Assembly: GCF_023276435.1 (NCBI RefSeq)
Contig: NZ_JALLPO010000035.1
Coordinates: forward strand, 44,657-108,656
From: Sphaerisporangium perillae
Lineage (GTDB): Bacteria > Actinomycetota > Actinomycetes > Streptosporangiales > Streptosporangiaceae
Length of the DNA stretch: 64,000 nt
Reading direction: 5' to 3'
Position numbers and translations under genes: made by a program. The notes under the pieces are model-generated. The model saw only the letters and a list, made by a program, of their open reading frames with translations. It was not told the DNA's origin and did no database searches. This document shows positions 1 to 8,730 of this stretch, in pieces (within the stretch, counting starts at the first letter, position 1; each line of letters opens with the position of its first letter).

Positions 1-477
1 GCCACCGTCTCGCCACGGTTCGTCGAGCGGATCATCGACCTGAACCTGCTCGCCCCGTTCTATGTGGCGCAGCCCGCCAACAAGGTCATGCAGGGGCAGG
101 AGACCGGCGGCTCGATCATCAACATCGGCAGCGTCTCGGCCGTGGACCCCCAACCCGGCACCGCCGCCTACTCGGCCGCCAAGGCCGGCCTGCTCGTGCT
201 CACCAAGGCGCTGGCGCTGGAATGGTCCCCGAAGGTACGGGTCAACCACATCACTACCGGCCTCATCCGGACCGAGGCGGCGGCGTCGGTGTACGGCGAG
301 GACGGGGGCGCGGCCGTGGCCGGGCTGATCCCGATGGGACGGATGGCGGTGCCGGCCGACGTGGCGAACACCTGCCTCTACCTGGCCAGCGACCTCGCCT
401 CCTACGTCACCGGCGCCGACATCGCGGTACACGGCGGCGGCGAGGTCCCGGCACGTTACGTGTTGACCCGGCCCTGA
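1..477 (+). CDS. SDR-family oxidoreductase, 3' part (5' end outside the window)
   Basis: The gene is open from the first base and ends in TGA. It encodes the C-terminal ~158 residues of a short-chain dehydrogenase/reductase, an NAD(P)-dependent alcohol/ketone oxidoreductase. Visible SDR landmarks are the serine region (INIGSVSAV), the catalytic YSAAKAG (Y-x3-K) followed by the long helix, and the C-terminal YVTGADIAVHGGGE strand. The Rossmann glycine motif lies upstream of the window, so cofactor choice cannot be read. Substrate is unknown. The nearby steroid genes make a steroid or acyl-CoA substrate possible, but that is inference only. Confidence 0.9.
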   Translation, partial: ATVSPRFVERIIDLNLLAPFYVAQPANKVMQGQETGGSIINIGSVSAVDPQPGTAAYSAAKAGLLVLTKALALEWSPKVRVNHITTGLIRTEAAASVYGEDGGAAVAGLIPMGRMAVPADVANTCLYLASDLASYVTGADIAVHGGGEVPARYVLTRP

Positions 478-695
478 GCTACGCCCATGACGGCCGGGCC
501 GGTCAGCGTTCCGAGCCCGGCCAGGTCGAGGCAGTGCTTGGCCGATGCCGGATCCGGTACGCGGACCGTACTGCACACGCCGCAGATGAAGCATTTACCC
601 ACGTGACAGCGTGCCGCCCGGCGGTGCGGGGGACTCTCATGATCACACCTGAGTGCGTAAGAGAAACCTAAGAACCGGGCAAAAACGGAGATATC

Positions 696-1460
696 GTGGA
701 AGATCGCCACTCGCCGGCGGTGCGCCGCCGTGACCTGCTGAGCCTGTCCACCGCCGCCCTAGCCGGCACGGTACCTCTCGCCGTCTACGCGGGATCCGGC
801 ACTCCGGCTCTCGCGGCGGCACGCGACGAGCACGTTCACCGGCAAGGGCACAAGCCGAAGGTGACACCGCCGGAGGACCTCATGCGCGAGCACGGCGTGC
901 TGAAGAGGATCCTGCTGGTCTACCGGGAGGGGATCCGCCGGATCGAGAACGGCGAGGAGGGGATGACCGCCCAGCCGCTCAACGCCGCCGCCATCATCAT
1001 CCGTGACTACATCGAGCGTTGCCACGAGCACCTGGAAGAACGGCACGTGTTCCCGCAGCTGCGCAAGGCGGGCGAACTCTGCCACACGGTCTCGATCCTG
1101 GAGTTGCAACACAAGCGCGGACGCGACCTGACCGCCCGCATCCTGGACGCCACCCGCGATTCTTCCAGTGCCTCGGCCCAGCGTTGCACCCTGGCGTCCG
1201 ACATGGCCGACTTCATCCGGATGTACGAGCCGCACGAAGCCTGGGAGGACACCGTGGTGTTCCCCGCCTTCCGAAAGGTGACACCCGCCAAGGAGTTCCG
1301 CCGGCTAGGTGAGCTCTTCGAACGCGAAGAACACCGCCGCCTCGGCCCACGCGGCTTCGCCGGGGTCGTCGACGAGGTGGCCGACATCGAAAAGGCCCTG
1401 CAGATCCACGACCTGTGCCAGTTCACCCCGGAAGACATCGCCTCACCGGAGCAGGGGTAA
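696..1460 (+). CDS. Tat-exported hemerythrin (HHE) domain protein
   Basis: This 254-residue protein begins with a twin-arginine signal (RRRDLLS followed by a hydrophobic stretch and an ALAA cleavage region near residue 40). The mature part is an HHE/hemerythrin-type four-helix bundle with candidate di-iron ligands in REHGVLKR, HEHLEERHVFP, LQHKRGRD and YEPHEAWEDTVVFP. Hemerythrin-like proteins bind O2, NO or iron; the ligand here is unknown. The GTG start at 696 is chosen because a GGAG Shine-Dalgarno lies 5 nt upstream and the Tat signal follows at once. It stands alone; a ~218-bp gap separates it from the upstream SDR gene. Confidence 0.85.
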   Translation: MEDRHSPAVRRRDLLSLSTAALAGTVPLAVYAGSGTPALAAARDEHVHRQGHKPKVTPPEDLMREHGVLKRILLVYREGIRRIENGEEGMTAQPLNAAAIIIRDYIERCHEHLEERHVFPQLRKAGELCHTVSILELQHKRGRDLTARILDATRDSSSASAQRCTLASDMADFIRMYEPHEAWEDTVVFPAFRKVTPAKEFRRLGELFEREEHRRLGPRGFAGVVDEVADIEKALQIHDLCQFTPEDIASPEQG

Positions 1461-1583
1461 GGTACGGCGCCGTGAGCGACGCCTTCTGCGTGCGCCGCCG
1501 GTGTCGTCCTCGACGTGCTCGGCCCTGACGAGCACGACGCCGCCGTCCGGCAGTTCGAGCTCCACGACCTCGGTATCCGCCAC
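1443..1583 (-). pseudogene. possible remnant of a trypsin-co-occurring (Trypco1/CU044_2847-like) protein
   Basis: A 46-codon minus-strand frame starts at GTG 1583 behind GAGAGGGG and reads ADTEVVELELPDGGVVLV, then degenerates into an Arg-rich tail running into the 3' end of the hemerythrin gene. The opening resembles the N-terminus of the small Trypco1 family (VELxDGGxVLV), which is normally about 100 residues or more. It therefore looks like a truncated remnant. A chance reading frame is not excluded. Confidence 0.3.
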
Positions 1584-1808
1584 CCTGTGCCCCTCTCGGC
1601 CGGCCCACCCCCGCGGACAGCTTGGCTCGGCCCATCATCGGGCACAAGAGATCCCGGTGACCGGCCTTATGCGCAATTGACCGCACGTCAGCCGAATCAC
1701 CCCGCAACCGGCGGCCGGGCTCGCCGGACAGCGCCGGCCGCGAACGACCCGGCGCCGAAGTACGTGCACGCTCCCTCGCCCAAGGGAGGTCGGCCGTGTC
1801 TGTCCCGC
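1461..1808. other. convergent intergenic region
   Basis: This is the space between the hemerythrin-like gene and the 3' end of ltp2. Apart from the possible Trypco1 remnant, the only notable item is TCCCGGTGACCGG at 1652-1664, a partial match to the 15-bp steroid operator-like palindrome found elsewhere in the window. Its place downstream of both genes makes it unlikely to work as an operator. No convincing terminator hairpin with a T tract was seen. Confidence 0.4.
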
Positions 1809-2996
1809 TCATTCGCCGGGACCCAGCACCAGGCCGCTGGTGGGTACGCCTGTGCCCGCCGTGACGAGTACGTTGCGCGCGTCGGGAGGCTGGTTCACGG
1901 AGGTGCCGCGGACCAGCCGGACCGCTTCGGCGATGCCGTTCATGCCGTGCAGGTACGCCTCGCCGAGCTGGCCGCCGTGGGTGTTGAAAGGCAGGCGCCC
2001 GCCCAGCTCGAGGTTGCCCTCGGCGATGAAGTCCTTCGCCTCTCCCCTGCCGCAGAAGCCGAGCTCCTCCAGTTGCGGCAGGACCAGTGGCGTGAAGTGG
2101 TCGTACAGGATCGCCGCGCCGATGTCTTCGGGAGCCAGGCCGCTCTGGCCGTACAGCTGCCGGCCGACCAGCCCCATCTCGGGGATGCCGCTGATCGTGG
2201 GCCGGTAGTAACTGGTCATCATGTGCTGGTCCTGTCCCGACCCTTGCGCGGCGGCGAGGACGACCGCGGGCGGGTGCGGCAGGTCGCGCGCCCGCTCCGC
2301 CGAGACCACGACCAGCGCCTGGCCGCCGTCGGTCTCCTGGCAGCAGTCCAGCAGCCGCAGCGGCTCGGCGATCCAGCGCGAGGCCTGGTGGTCGGCGAGG
2401 GTGATCGGCCGCTGGTAGAACCAGGCCGCCGGGTTGGCGGCGGCGTGCGCGCGGTCCACCACGGCCACCCGGCCGAAGTCCTCGCTCGTCGCGCCGTACT
2501 CGTGCATGTAGCGGCGCGCGAACATGGCGACCCACTGCGCCGGCGCGGACAGGCCGAACGGGGTCATCCAGGAGTAGGCGGCGCGGTCGGCACCGGTGTC
2601 CATCGGCCGGTCGGCCTGGCCGAGGCCGTAGCGTTCGCCTGAGCGCTCGTTGAACGCCCGGTAGCAGACGACCACCTCGGCGACGCCGGTCGCGACGGCC
2701 ATGGCCGCCTGCTGGATCGTGCCGCACGCCGCGCCGCCGCCGTGCGGGATGCGGGAGAAGAACGTCAGCTCTCCGATGCCGGTGTTGCGGGCTATGTGGA
2801 TCTCGGAGCTGGTGTCGGCGGTGAAGGTCACCATCCCGTCGACGTCGGACGGCTTCAGCCCGGCGTCGGCGACGGCGGCGAGCACGGCCTCGCAGGCGAG
2901 CCGCAGCTCGCTGCGGCCTGAGTCCTTGGAGAACTCGGTGGCGCCGATGCCGGCGATGGCCGCCGCGCCGGACAGGGGGTGTTGGCACGGGTTCAC
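1809..2996 (-). CDS. ltp2: Ltp2-type thiolase-like retro-aldolase of sterol side-chain degradation
   Basis: Thiolase-superfamily (SCP2/lipid-transfer-like) protein of 395 residues, close to the usual ~386 of mycobacterial Ltp2. In that family Ltp2 with the DUF35 domain of ChsH2 cleaves 17-hydroxy-3-oxo-4-pregnene-20-carboxyl-CoA to a C17-ketosteroid and propionyl-CoA. The N-terminal AAIAGIGATEFSK and the central GGGAACGTIQQA are characteristic. The GTG start at 2996 gives MNPCQHPLSG and overlaps the chsH1 stop by 4 nt (GTGA), implying translational coupling. It is the last gene of the igr-like operon. Assignment rests on recognition of the family and on gene order. Confidence 0.9.
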   Translation of the reverse strand: MNPCQHPLSGAAAIAGIGATEFSKDSGRSELRLACEAVLAAVADAGLKPSDVDGMVTFTADTSSEIHIARNTGIGELTFFSRIPHGGGAACGTIQQAAMAVATGVAEVVVCYRAFNERSGERYGLGQADRPMDTGADRAAYSWMTPFGLSAPAQWVAMFARRYMHEYGATSEDFGRVAVVDRAHAAANPAAWFYQRPITLADHQASRWIAEPLRLLDCCQETDGGQALVVVSAERARDLPHPPAVVLAAAQGSGQDQHMMTSYYRPTISGIPEMGLVGRQLYGQSGLAPEDIGAAILYDHFTPLVLPQLEELGFCGRGEAKDFIAEGNLELGGRLPFNTHGGQLGEAYLHGMNGIAEAVRLVRGTSVNQPPDARNVLVTAGTGVPTSGLVLGPGE

Positions 2997-3469
2997 CGCA
3001 CTGGCCCATCGCCGCCGGGTAGCTGCACGGCGACGGATCCTGTGACGTGGGCGCCCAGACTGTTGAGGCCGCGGACGGCGATTTCGACCCGGTGGCCCTC
3101 GTCGTGCTTGGCGGTGACGGTGCCGGTCAGCACCATCGTGTCGCCGGGGTGGTTGGGCGCACCCAGCCTGATCTTGATGGCCTTCACCACGGCGGCGGGC
3201 CCCGCCCACTCGGTGACGTACCGGTCGACCAGCCCGTTCGTGGTCAGGATGTTCATGAAGATGTCCCGCGATCCCCGCTCGACGGCGAGGTCCGGGTCGT
3301 GGTGGACGTCCTGGTAGTCACGGCCGGCGATCGCGGTCGCCACGATCATGGTGCGGGTCAGCGGGATCGCCAGCTCCGGCAGCCGATCTCCCACCGCCAC
3401 CTCGCCGTACATCCTCCCGGACGGCGCGCCGATGCCGGATGTCGTACCGGCCGGGGACGGCGTGCTCAT
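2993..3469 (-). CDS. chsH1: ChsH1, small MaoC-like subunit of the steroid enoyl-CoA hydratase
   Basis: A 158-residue single hot-dog (MaoC-like) protein. In mycobacteria ChsH1 pairs with the MaoC half of ChsH2 to hydrate the C17 side-chain enoyl-CoA (3-oxo-4,17-pregnadiene-20-carboxyl-CoA). The hydratase motif appears as AGRDYQDVHHDPDLA (Asp and His of the active site). The ATG at 3469 overlaps the chsE1 stop (ATGA), and the 3' end overlaps ltp2. The strict coupling chsE1-chsH1-ltp2 fits stoichiometric complex formation. Confidence 0.9.
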   Translation of the reverse strand: MSTPSPAGTTSGIGAPSGRMYGEVAVGDRLPELAIPLTRTMIVATAIAGRDYQDVHHDPDLAVERGSRDIFMNILTTNGLVDRYVTEWAGPAAVVKAIKIRLGAPNHPGDTMVLTGTVTAKHDEGHRVEIAVRGLNSLGAHVTGSVAVQLPGGDGPVR

Positions 3470-4644
3470 GAGGTCACCGCGGTGGCGAGTACGGTGCCGA
3501 GGCGGGCGAGGTCGGCGCTCGGCCCGCCCAGTGTGCCGGCGATCTGCCTGGCCCAGAGGAAGTACCGGTGCACGGGGTAGTCGACGTCGACGCCGATGCC
3601 GCCGTGGACGTGCTGCACCCGGTGGGCGACGGTCAGGCCGGCGTCGCCGGCCCACCACTTGGCGACCAGCACGGCGGCAGCGGCGGCACGTGTCGAGGTA
3701 CCGGCCGCCGCATCGTCGTCCGAGGTGCCCGTCGCCTCGGTGCCTGCTTCCTCGAGGGTGGTGATGGCCTGCCAGAGGCATACGCGCATGGCGTCGATGT
3801 CGATGTAGCAGTCGGCGAGCTGGTGCTGCACCGCTTGGAAGGTGGCCAGCGGGCGGCCGAACTGCTCGCGTTCGCTGAGGTAGGTCACCGCGTGCCGCAG
3901 CGCGCCCTGGGCGACGCCGAGCTGGACCGCCGCGAGCGCGACGGTGGCGCGATCGACGATCCACTCGACGGCGCCGCCGCCGGGCGTGCCGACCGCCTGC
4001 GCGGGCGCGCCGGTCAGGATGAGAGTGCCGGCGAGGTCGTGGGTGGTGGTCTCGGCACGCTCCCAGGCGACGCCCTCGGCATCGGAGGCGACCAGGAACA
4101 GGCCCGGTCCCGCCTCGGTAATCGCCGAGACCAGCACGTGGCCCGCGCCGGTGGGCGAGGGGACGACGGCCTTGGTCCCGGTCAGCCGCCAGCCGCCCCG
4201 GGTGAACGCACCGTCCCCGTCCCGGTGGGCGGTGCAGTGTGGTGTGGTGGGGTCGGGCGGGCCGAACTCCTCCAGTGCGACGGTGAGCCGGGACGAGCCG
4301 TCCGCCGCCCCGGGCAGGAGGCTCGTGCGCTGCTCGGCGGTGCCGTACTCGGCGATCGCGAGGGCGCCGACGGCGGCCGGCCACAGCGGGACCGGGGCCA
4401 CGAAGCGGCCCTGCTCCTCCAGCAGGACGCACAGGGCGTCAAGGCCGAGACCCGCGCCGCCCGCCTCCTCCGGCAGCGCGATGCCGAGCAGGCCCGCCTT
4501 GCCGAGCTCCGCCCACAGTTCCTCGTCGAGGTGGGTCGGGGAGTGCTCGACGGCGCGGACCCGGTCGGTGGTGGCGCGATCGGTGAAGATCTTGCTCGCC
4601 AGGCCGCGGACGGCTTCGAGTTCTTCGTCCAGGGTGAAATCCAT
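3466..4644 (-). CDS. chsE1: ChsE1 (FadE28-like) acyl-CoA dehydrogenase subunit
   Basis: A 392-residue acyl-CoA dehydrogenase starting MDFTLDEELEAV. In the ChsE1-ChsE2 alpha2beta2 enzyme of mycobacteria this subunit lacks the catalytic base and completes the FAD sites, while ChsE2 supplies the glutamate. Consistent with that, the usual C-terminal YEG/E-IQR segment is absent; the corresponding region reads VHGGIGVDVDYPVHRY. The ATG at 4644 overlaps the chsH2 stop (TGATG). The middle contains an Ala/Thr-rich stretch (around residues 300-325) longer than in the mycobacterial protein. Confidence 0.85.
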   Translation of the reverse strand: MDFTLDEELEAVRGLASKIFTDRATTDRVRAVEHSPTHLDEELWAELGKAGLLGIALPEEAGGAGLGLDALCVLLEEQGRFVAPVPLWPAAVGALAIAEYGTAEQRTSLLPGAADGSSRLTVALEEFGPPDPTTPHCTAHRDGDGAFTRGGWRLTGTKAVVPSPTGAGHVLVSAITEAGPGLFLVASDAEGVAWERAETTTHDLAGTLILTGAPAQAVGTPGGGAVEWIVDRATVALAAVQLGVAQGALRHAVTYLSEREQFGRPLATFQAVQHQLADCYIDIDAMRVCLWQAITTLEEAGTEATGTSDDDAAAGTSTRAAAAAVLVAKWWAGDAGLTVAHRVQHVHGGIGVDVDYPVHRYFLWARQIAGTLGGPSADLARLGTVLATAVTS

Positions 4645-5702
4645 CAGGGCTGATCCTCCTGCGCGACCGGCCGGAACACCGGCAGGGAGAGGCCGGGGTC
4701 GGCGTCGAGCCATTCAAGGGCGACGGGCATGTCGATCGTGACCTCTTCGGGGCGGACGCCGACCAGGTCGGTGATGAGCCGCGTGTCTTCCTCCAGTTCC
4801 ACGACCGCGACGACCAGGGGGTAGGCGAACGCCGGGTGGCGGGGATGGTGGTTGACCACGAAGCTGTGGACGCGCCCCCGGCCGGACGACTCGACGGTGT
4901 CCCACTCGAACGAGCCGCACTTCGGGCAGCATGGCCCGGGCGGGTGGCGGAGTGCGCGGCATCCGGCGCAGCGCTGGATGACCAGCCGGTGCTCGCTCGC
5001 GGCCTCGAACCAGAAGGCGTTGTCCCGGTTGACGGCCGGGCGCGGCCGCAGCACCTTGGGCGGTTCGACCTGGGCGTCCGCCGCTGTCGAGGTGGGCCGG
5101 GCCGTGTTCGGGTCCCCCGGGTCCGCGGGCTTATGGGAGCGGTCCTTCGGGCGGAAGCGCAGGGTGCGCCAGCGCTGTACGGCCACGGTGGCGCCGTTGT
5201 GGTCTGTGTAGGTCCGCACGGTGGTCACGAACCGCCCGGCGCCGAGGGCGGTGGCCTTCTCGGGCGAGATCGACTCGACGACCTCCCGCACGCTGACGTG
5301 GTCGCCGGGGACGAGTTCGCGGAGGAACTCGAACTCGGAGTCGGTCGCCACCACCGAGGTGTAGCCGCCCTCGTGAAGCAGGGCGGCGAGTTCCTCGGCT
5401 CCGGGGCCGCTCCCCCGGCCCGCCACTGTGGCGGCGTACCCGCGCATCGTCCACGCCTGCGCCATCGACGCCGGCGCGACGACGCCCGGCCGGCCGGTCG
5501 CGCGGGCGGCCGCCTCGTCCAGGTAGACCGGATTGCGGTCGCCCATCGCCTCGGCCCAGTGGCGGATCATCGGCACGTTCACCGGGTCGGGGCCGGGCTT
5601 GGGCGGGACGAGTTCGCGCCCGGCGAAGGCCCGCAGCCGCTCCTCGTAGCTCGCGCCAGGTGTCCCCCGCTCACCCTGCTCGGCGCCCGCCGGCTCGCTC
5701 AT
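4644..5702 (-). CDS. chsH2: ChsH2, MaoC-like hydratase fused to a DUF35 zinc-ribbon/OB domain
   Basis: A 352-residue two-domain protein. The N-terminal half is a MaoC-like hot dog (VNVPMIRHWAEAMGDRNPVY, FLRELVPGDHVSV). The C-terminal half is a DUF35 domain with a rubredoxin-like zinc ribbon (CAGCRALRHPPGPCCPKCG) followed by an OB fold. In the known system the MaoC half joins ChsH1 for hydration and the DUF35 half joins Ltp2 for retro-aldol cleavage, so this protein bridges two steps. The ATG at 5702 is only 2 nt after the chsE2 stop. A Pro/Thr-rich linker of about 40 residues separates the domains. Confidence 0.9.
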   Translation of the reverse strand: MSEPAGAEQGERGTPGASYEERLRAFAGRELVPPKPGPDPVNVPMIRHWAEAMGDRNPVYLDEAAARATGRPGVVAPASMAQAWTMRGYAATVAGRGSGPGAEELAALLHEGGYTSVVATDSEFEFLRELVPGDHVSVREVVESISPEKATALGAGRFVTTVRTYTDHNGATVAVQRWRTLRFRPKDRSHKPADPGDPNTARPTSTAADAQVEPPKVLRPRPAVNRDNAFWFEAASEHRLVIQRCAGCRALRHPPGPCCPKCGSFEWDTVESSGRGRVHSFVVNHHPRHPAFAYPLVVAVVELEEDTRLITDLVGVRPEEVTIDMPVALEWLDADPGLSLPVFRPVAQEDQP

Positions 5703-5704
5703 GT

Positions 5705-6865
5705 TCAACGTCCCGTCCGGGGCAGGCCGAGGCCCTGGGTGGCGACCATGTCGCGCAGGACCTCGTTCACTCCGCCGCCGAAGGTGTTGACGATGCCCTG
5801 CCGGGAGAGCTGCTCGATCTGCCCGGCGAGCACGGCGCCCGGGGACCCGGGACGGATCCGCCCGCCGGCGCCGATGATGCCCGTCAGGGTGCGCTGCACG
5901 TCGATGTGGGTCTCGGTGCCGTAGATCTTGGCGGCGCCGGCGTCCGCGCCGGTCAGGGCGTCCCGCGCGACGGCGTCGGTCATCTTCCAGTTCATCAGCC
6001 GCATCGCCTCGAGCCGTGCGTAGGTGCGGGCGAGGTCGCGCTGTACCCACGGCAGCTCGATCGTGCCGTTGTCCTTCGCCCAATCCAGGACGCGCTCCCA
6101 GAGCTGGATCATCCGGCCGCCGAGCGCCGCCAGGCCGACGCGCTCGTGGTTGAGCTGGTGGGTGATGAGCCGCCAGCCTCCGTTGACCTCGCCGACGACG
6201 TCGCCGGCGGGCACCCGGACGCCGTCGTAGTAGGTGGCCGTGACCACCATGCCGCCCACGCACTGGATGGGGCTCCAGGAGAATCCGGGCGCGGCGGTGG
6301 GGACGATCAGGATGGAGATGCCCTTGTGCTTGGGCGCGCCGGGGTCCGTCCGGCAGGCCAGCCAGACGTGGTCGGCGGTGTTGGCGCCACTGGTGAAGAC
6401 CTTGTTTCCGTCGATGATCCACTCGTCGCCGTCCCGGACGGCGCGGGTGGTGAGCGAGGCCAGGTCGGTGCCGGCGCCGGGCTCGGTGTAGCCGATGGCG
6501 AAGACGATGTCACCGGACAGGATGCCGGGCAGGAACCTGCGCTTCTGCTCCGCCGAACCGTGGCTCATGAGGGTGGGGCCGACGGTGTTGACGGTGACGA
6601 ACGGGAAGGGGAGCCCGGCCCGCTGGACCTCGTCGAAGAACACGTACTGTTCCTCGATGGACCGGCCCTGCCCGCCGTACTCGGCCGGCCATCCGATGCC
6701 GAGCCAGCCGTCGGCGCCGAACCGCTTGACCACCTCGCGGAAGCGGGCGCCGCCCACGCCTTCCTCGCCGGCCCGGCGCCGCTCGTCCTCTGGCAGCAGG
6801 CTCGCGAAGTACTCCGGCAGTTCGGCGCGCAGCCGTCGTTGCGCGGGGGTCTCGCGCAGATCCAT
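5705..6865 (-). CDS. chsE2: ChsE2 (FadE29-like) catalytic acyl-CoA dehydrogenase subunit
   Basis: A 386-residue acyl-CoA dehydrogenase very like mycobacterial FadE29. Shared landmarks include AIGYTEPGAGTDLASL, NKVFTSGANTADHVWLACRT and the C-terminal FGGGVNEVLRDM. Residue 241 falls on the glutamate of LNHERV, where ChsE2 carries its catalytic base. With ChsE1 it desaturates the 3-carbon side chain of 3-oxo-4-pregnene-20-carboxyl-CoA. The ATG at 6865 has a strong GGAGGAG 9 nt upstream. It lies 35 bp downstream of the fadD17-like gene and is coupled to chsH2. Confidence 0.92.
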   Translation of the reverse strand: MDLRETPAQRRLRAELPEYFASLLPEDERRRAGEEGVGGARFREVVKRFGADGWLGIGWPAEYGGQGRSIEEQYVFFDEVQRAGLPFPFVTVNTVGPTLMSHGSAEQKRRFLPGILSGDIVFAIGYTEPGAGTDLASLTTRAVRDGDEWIIDGNKVFTSGANTADHVWLACRTDPGAPKHKGISILIVPTAAPGFSWSPIQCVGGMVVTATYYDGVRVPAGDVVGEVNGGWRLITHQLNHERVGLAALGGRMIQLWERVLDWAKDNGTIELPWVQRDLARTYARLEAMRLMNWKMTDAVARDALTGADAGAAKIYGTETHIDVQRTLTGIIGAGGRIRPGSPGAVLAGQIEQLSRQGIVNTFGGGVNEVLRDMVATQGLGLPRTGR

Positions 6866-6900
6866 GTACCGCTCTCCTCCTCGGCCGTCGGGCCGCGTGT

Positions 6901-8589
6901 CTAGGGCAGGAAGCGCAGGCGCCCGCTCGCGCGGAACTCCTCGCGCAGCGCGTCCTTGTCCTCGCCGGTCATCAGGGTGTACTCGGGGGCGCCGCGGCCG
7001 GCCCAGCGGTAGACCGGGTCGCCGGTCCGCCAGCCGTCGTGCCGCATCTCCTTCTTGCGCAGCTTGCCCGAGCCGGTCGCCGGCAGCGCGCGGGAGACGC
7101 GGACGAACCGCGGGGCCCCCTTGGTGCCGAGGTCGGCCTGCCCGGCCAGGAAGGCGGGCAGGCCGAGGTCGTCGAAGGCGGAGCCCTCGGGGATCTCGAT
7201 CGCGGCCATCACCTGGTCGCCGGAGCGCGGGTCGGGCACGCCGAAGACGGCGGCGGCCACGATGCGCGGGTGCCGGCGAAGCACGCGCTCGGTCAGCAGC
7301 GCGGAGATGTTCTCGCCGTCCACCCGGATCCAGTCGCCCGAGCGCCCGGCGAAGTGGAGGTAGCCGGCCTGGTCGAGGTAGCCGAGGTCTCCGGTCCAGT
7401 ACCAGCCGTGGCGGACCCGCTCGGCGTTCGCGGCCTCGTTGTTGTAGTAGCCCTCGAACTTCGCCGCGCCGTCGACGTCCACGATCTCGCCGATGGCCTC
7501 CTCGGTGTTGGTCACCCGGCCGTACGCGTCCAGCATCGCCGGGGGGCAGACCCGCCGGGTCCGCGGGTCGACGACCCTGACGCCGGCGTGCGCCGGCCGG
7601 CCGAGCGCGCCCGGGGGGCCGTCCGGGGCCAGCTTGATCATGCCCGCGCTCTCGCTGGACCCGTAGGCCTCGACGAGCCGGCATCCGAAGCGGCGCAGGA
7701 AGCGGGCCTGGTCCTCCGGTGAGGCCTCGGTGCCGAAGCCGTGCGTGAGCGTGGTTTCGGCGTCGCCGGGCAGCTCCGGCGTGGCCAGGACGTAGGCGAT
7801 CGCCTTGCCGACGTAGGTGAAGAACGTGACGCCGTAGAAGCGGACGTCGGGCAGGAACCCGGAGGCGGAGAACTTCGGTGTCAGCGTGACGGTGGCGCCC
7901 GCGGCCAGCGACGGCGCCCAAAGTCCCATCACCGCGTTGCCGTGGAACAGCGGCATGCAGCAGTAGGTGACGTCGTGCCGCCGGACGTCGTACTTCTCGG
8001 CGTTGGCGTGGCCGAGCCCGGCGAGCCGCCCCTGGGAGCACCGGGCCGCCTTGGACGCGCCGGTGGTTCCCGAGGTGAACAGCAGCAGCAGCTGGGTCTC
8101 CGCGGTGATCTCCGGGGCGCGGGACGGCTCGCGAGCGTGCGCGGCGACCAGCCCGGCGTACTCCGCGCCGTCGACCAGCAGGAAGCGGTCGCGCGGCACG
8201 CCGATGTCCAGGCCGTCGAGCAGCTTCAGGCCGGCCTCGTCGGTGACGAGGAGTCCCAGGTCGGTGTGCCTGACCTCCTGCTCGAGGGCGGAGCCGCGCC
8301 GGGTGGGGTTGACCCCGACGATCGTGGCGCCGGCCAGGGCCGCCGCGCCGAGCCAGAAGATGTACTCGGGCACGTTGTCGAGCAGGACCCCGATGTGGAA
8401 CGGCCCGCCGTCGCGCAGGTCCCGCGCCAGGGATGCGCGGGCCGCGCTCTCGCGCACCACCTGGTCCCAGGTCCAGGTGCGCTCGCGGGTCCGCAGCCCG
8501 GGATGGCCGTCGCCGTCCCGGTCGAGAAGCAGGTCGGCGATCGTCTCTCGTCGCACCGTCGTGGCTCTCTCCTCAAGGCTCCGGCTCAC
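6901..8589 (-). CDS. FadD17-like steroid side-chain acyl-CoA synthetase
   Basis: A 562-residue AMP-forming acyl-CoA synthetase. The P-loop-like motif is LLLFTSGTTGASKAARCS. It carries segments typical of mycobacterial FadD17 (IGVLLDNVPEY, GVNPTRRGSALEQEV, KFSASGFLPDVR, YVGKAIAYVLATPELPGDA, GWYWTGDLGYLDQAGYLHFAGR). FadD17 activates steroids with shortened side chains. It is the first gene of the igr-like operon, whereas in M. tuberculosis fadD17 lies in a separate operon. Start is GTG 8589; an alternative GTG at 8556 would align better with shorter homologues. Two operator-like palindromes lie upstream. Confidence 0.85.
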   Translation of the reverse strand: MSRSLEERATTVRRETIADLLLDRDGDGHPGLRTRERTWTWDQVVRESAARASLARDLRDGGPFHIGVLLDNVPEYIFWLGAAALAGATIVGVNPTRRGSALEQEVRHTDLGLLVTDEAGLKLLDGLDIGVPRDRFLLVDGAEYAGLVAAHAREPSRAPEITAETQLLLLFTSGTTGASKAARCSQGRLAGLGHANAEKYDVRRHDVTYCCMPLFHGNAVMGLWAPSLAAGATVTLTPKFSASGFLPDVRFYGVTFFTYVGKAIAYVLATPELPGDAETTLTHGFGTEASPEDQARFLRRFGCRLVEAYGSSESAGMIKLAPDGPPGALGRPAHAGVRVVDPRTRRVCPPAMLDAYGRVTNTEEAIGEIVDVDGAAKFEGYYNNEAANAERVRHGWYWTGDLGYLDQAGYLHFAGRSGDWIRVDGENISALLTERVLRRHPRIVAAAVFGVPDPRSGDQVMAAIEIPEGSAFDDLGLPAFLAGQADLGTKGAPRFVRVSRALPATGSGKLRKKEMRHDGWRTGDPVYRWAGRGAPEYTLMTGEDKDALREEFRASGRLRFLP

Positions 8590-8619
8590 TTCTCAGCCCT
8601 GCTCGTCCGGCAGGGATGA

Positions 8620-8634
8620 GGTTAGTCAGCGGGA
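8620..8634 (-). promoter_or_regulatory. operator-like palindrome, half-conserved copy (TCCCGCTGACTAACC)
   Basis: On the minus strand the left half TCCCGCTGAC matches the recurrent 15-bp motif and the right half is degenerate. It lies 31 bp upstream of the fadD17-like start, paired with a better copy 19 bp further upstream. Candidate control site of the igr-like operon. Confidence 0.45.
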
Positions 8635-8653
8635 CCGGCCGCCGAGCGGCCGA

Positions 8654-8668
8654 TCCCGCTGACCGGAA
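8654..8668 (+). promoter_or_regulatory. operator-like palindrome (TCCCGCTGACCGGAA)
   Basis: A 15-bp near-palindrome between the SDR gene stop and the fadD17-like start. An identical copy stands at 9556-9570 upstream of the SDR gene. The repeated use in front of steroid genes is seen directly; regulator binding is inferred. Confidence 0.6.
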
Positions 8669-8730
8669 AGCCGCCGTCGCCCGGATACGACGCCCGGCGC
8701 GGCGGCCGCCCGGCGCCCGGCCAGGTGAGG

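Noticed and set aside
1652..1666. Further copy of the 15-bp steroid operator (TCCCGGTGACCGGCC)
   Set aside because: It lies downstream of two convergent genes and the last two bases break the palindrome; not counted as an operator.
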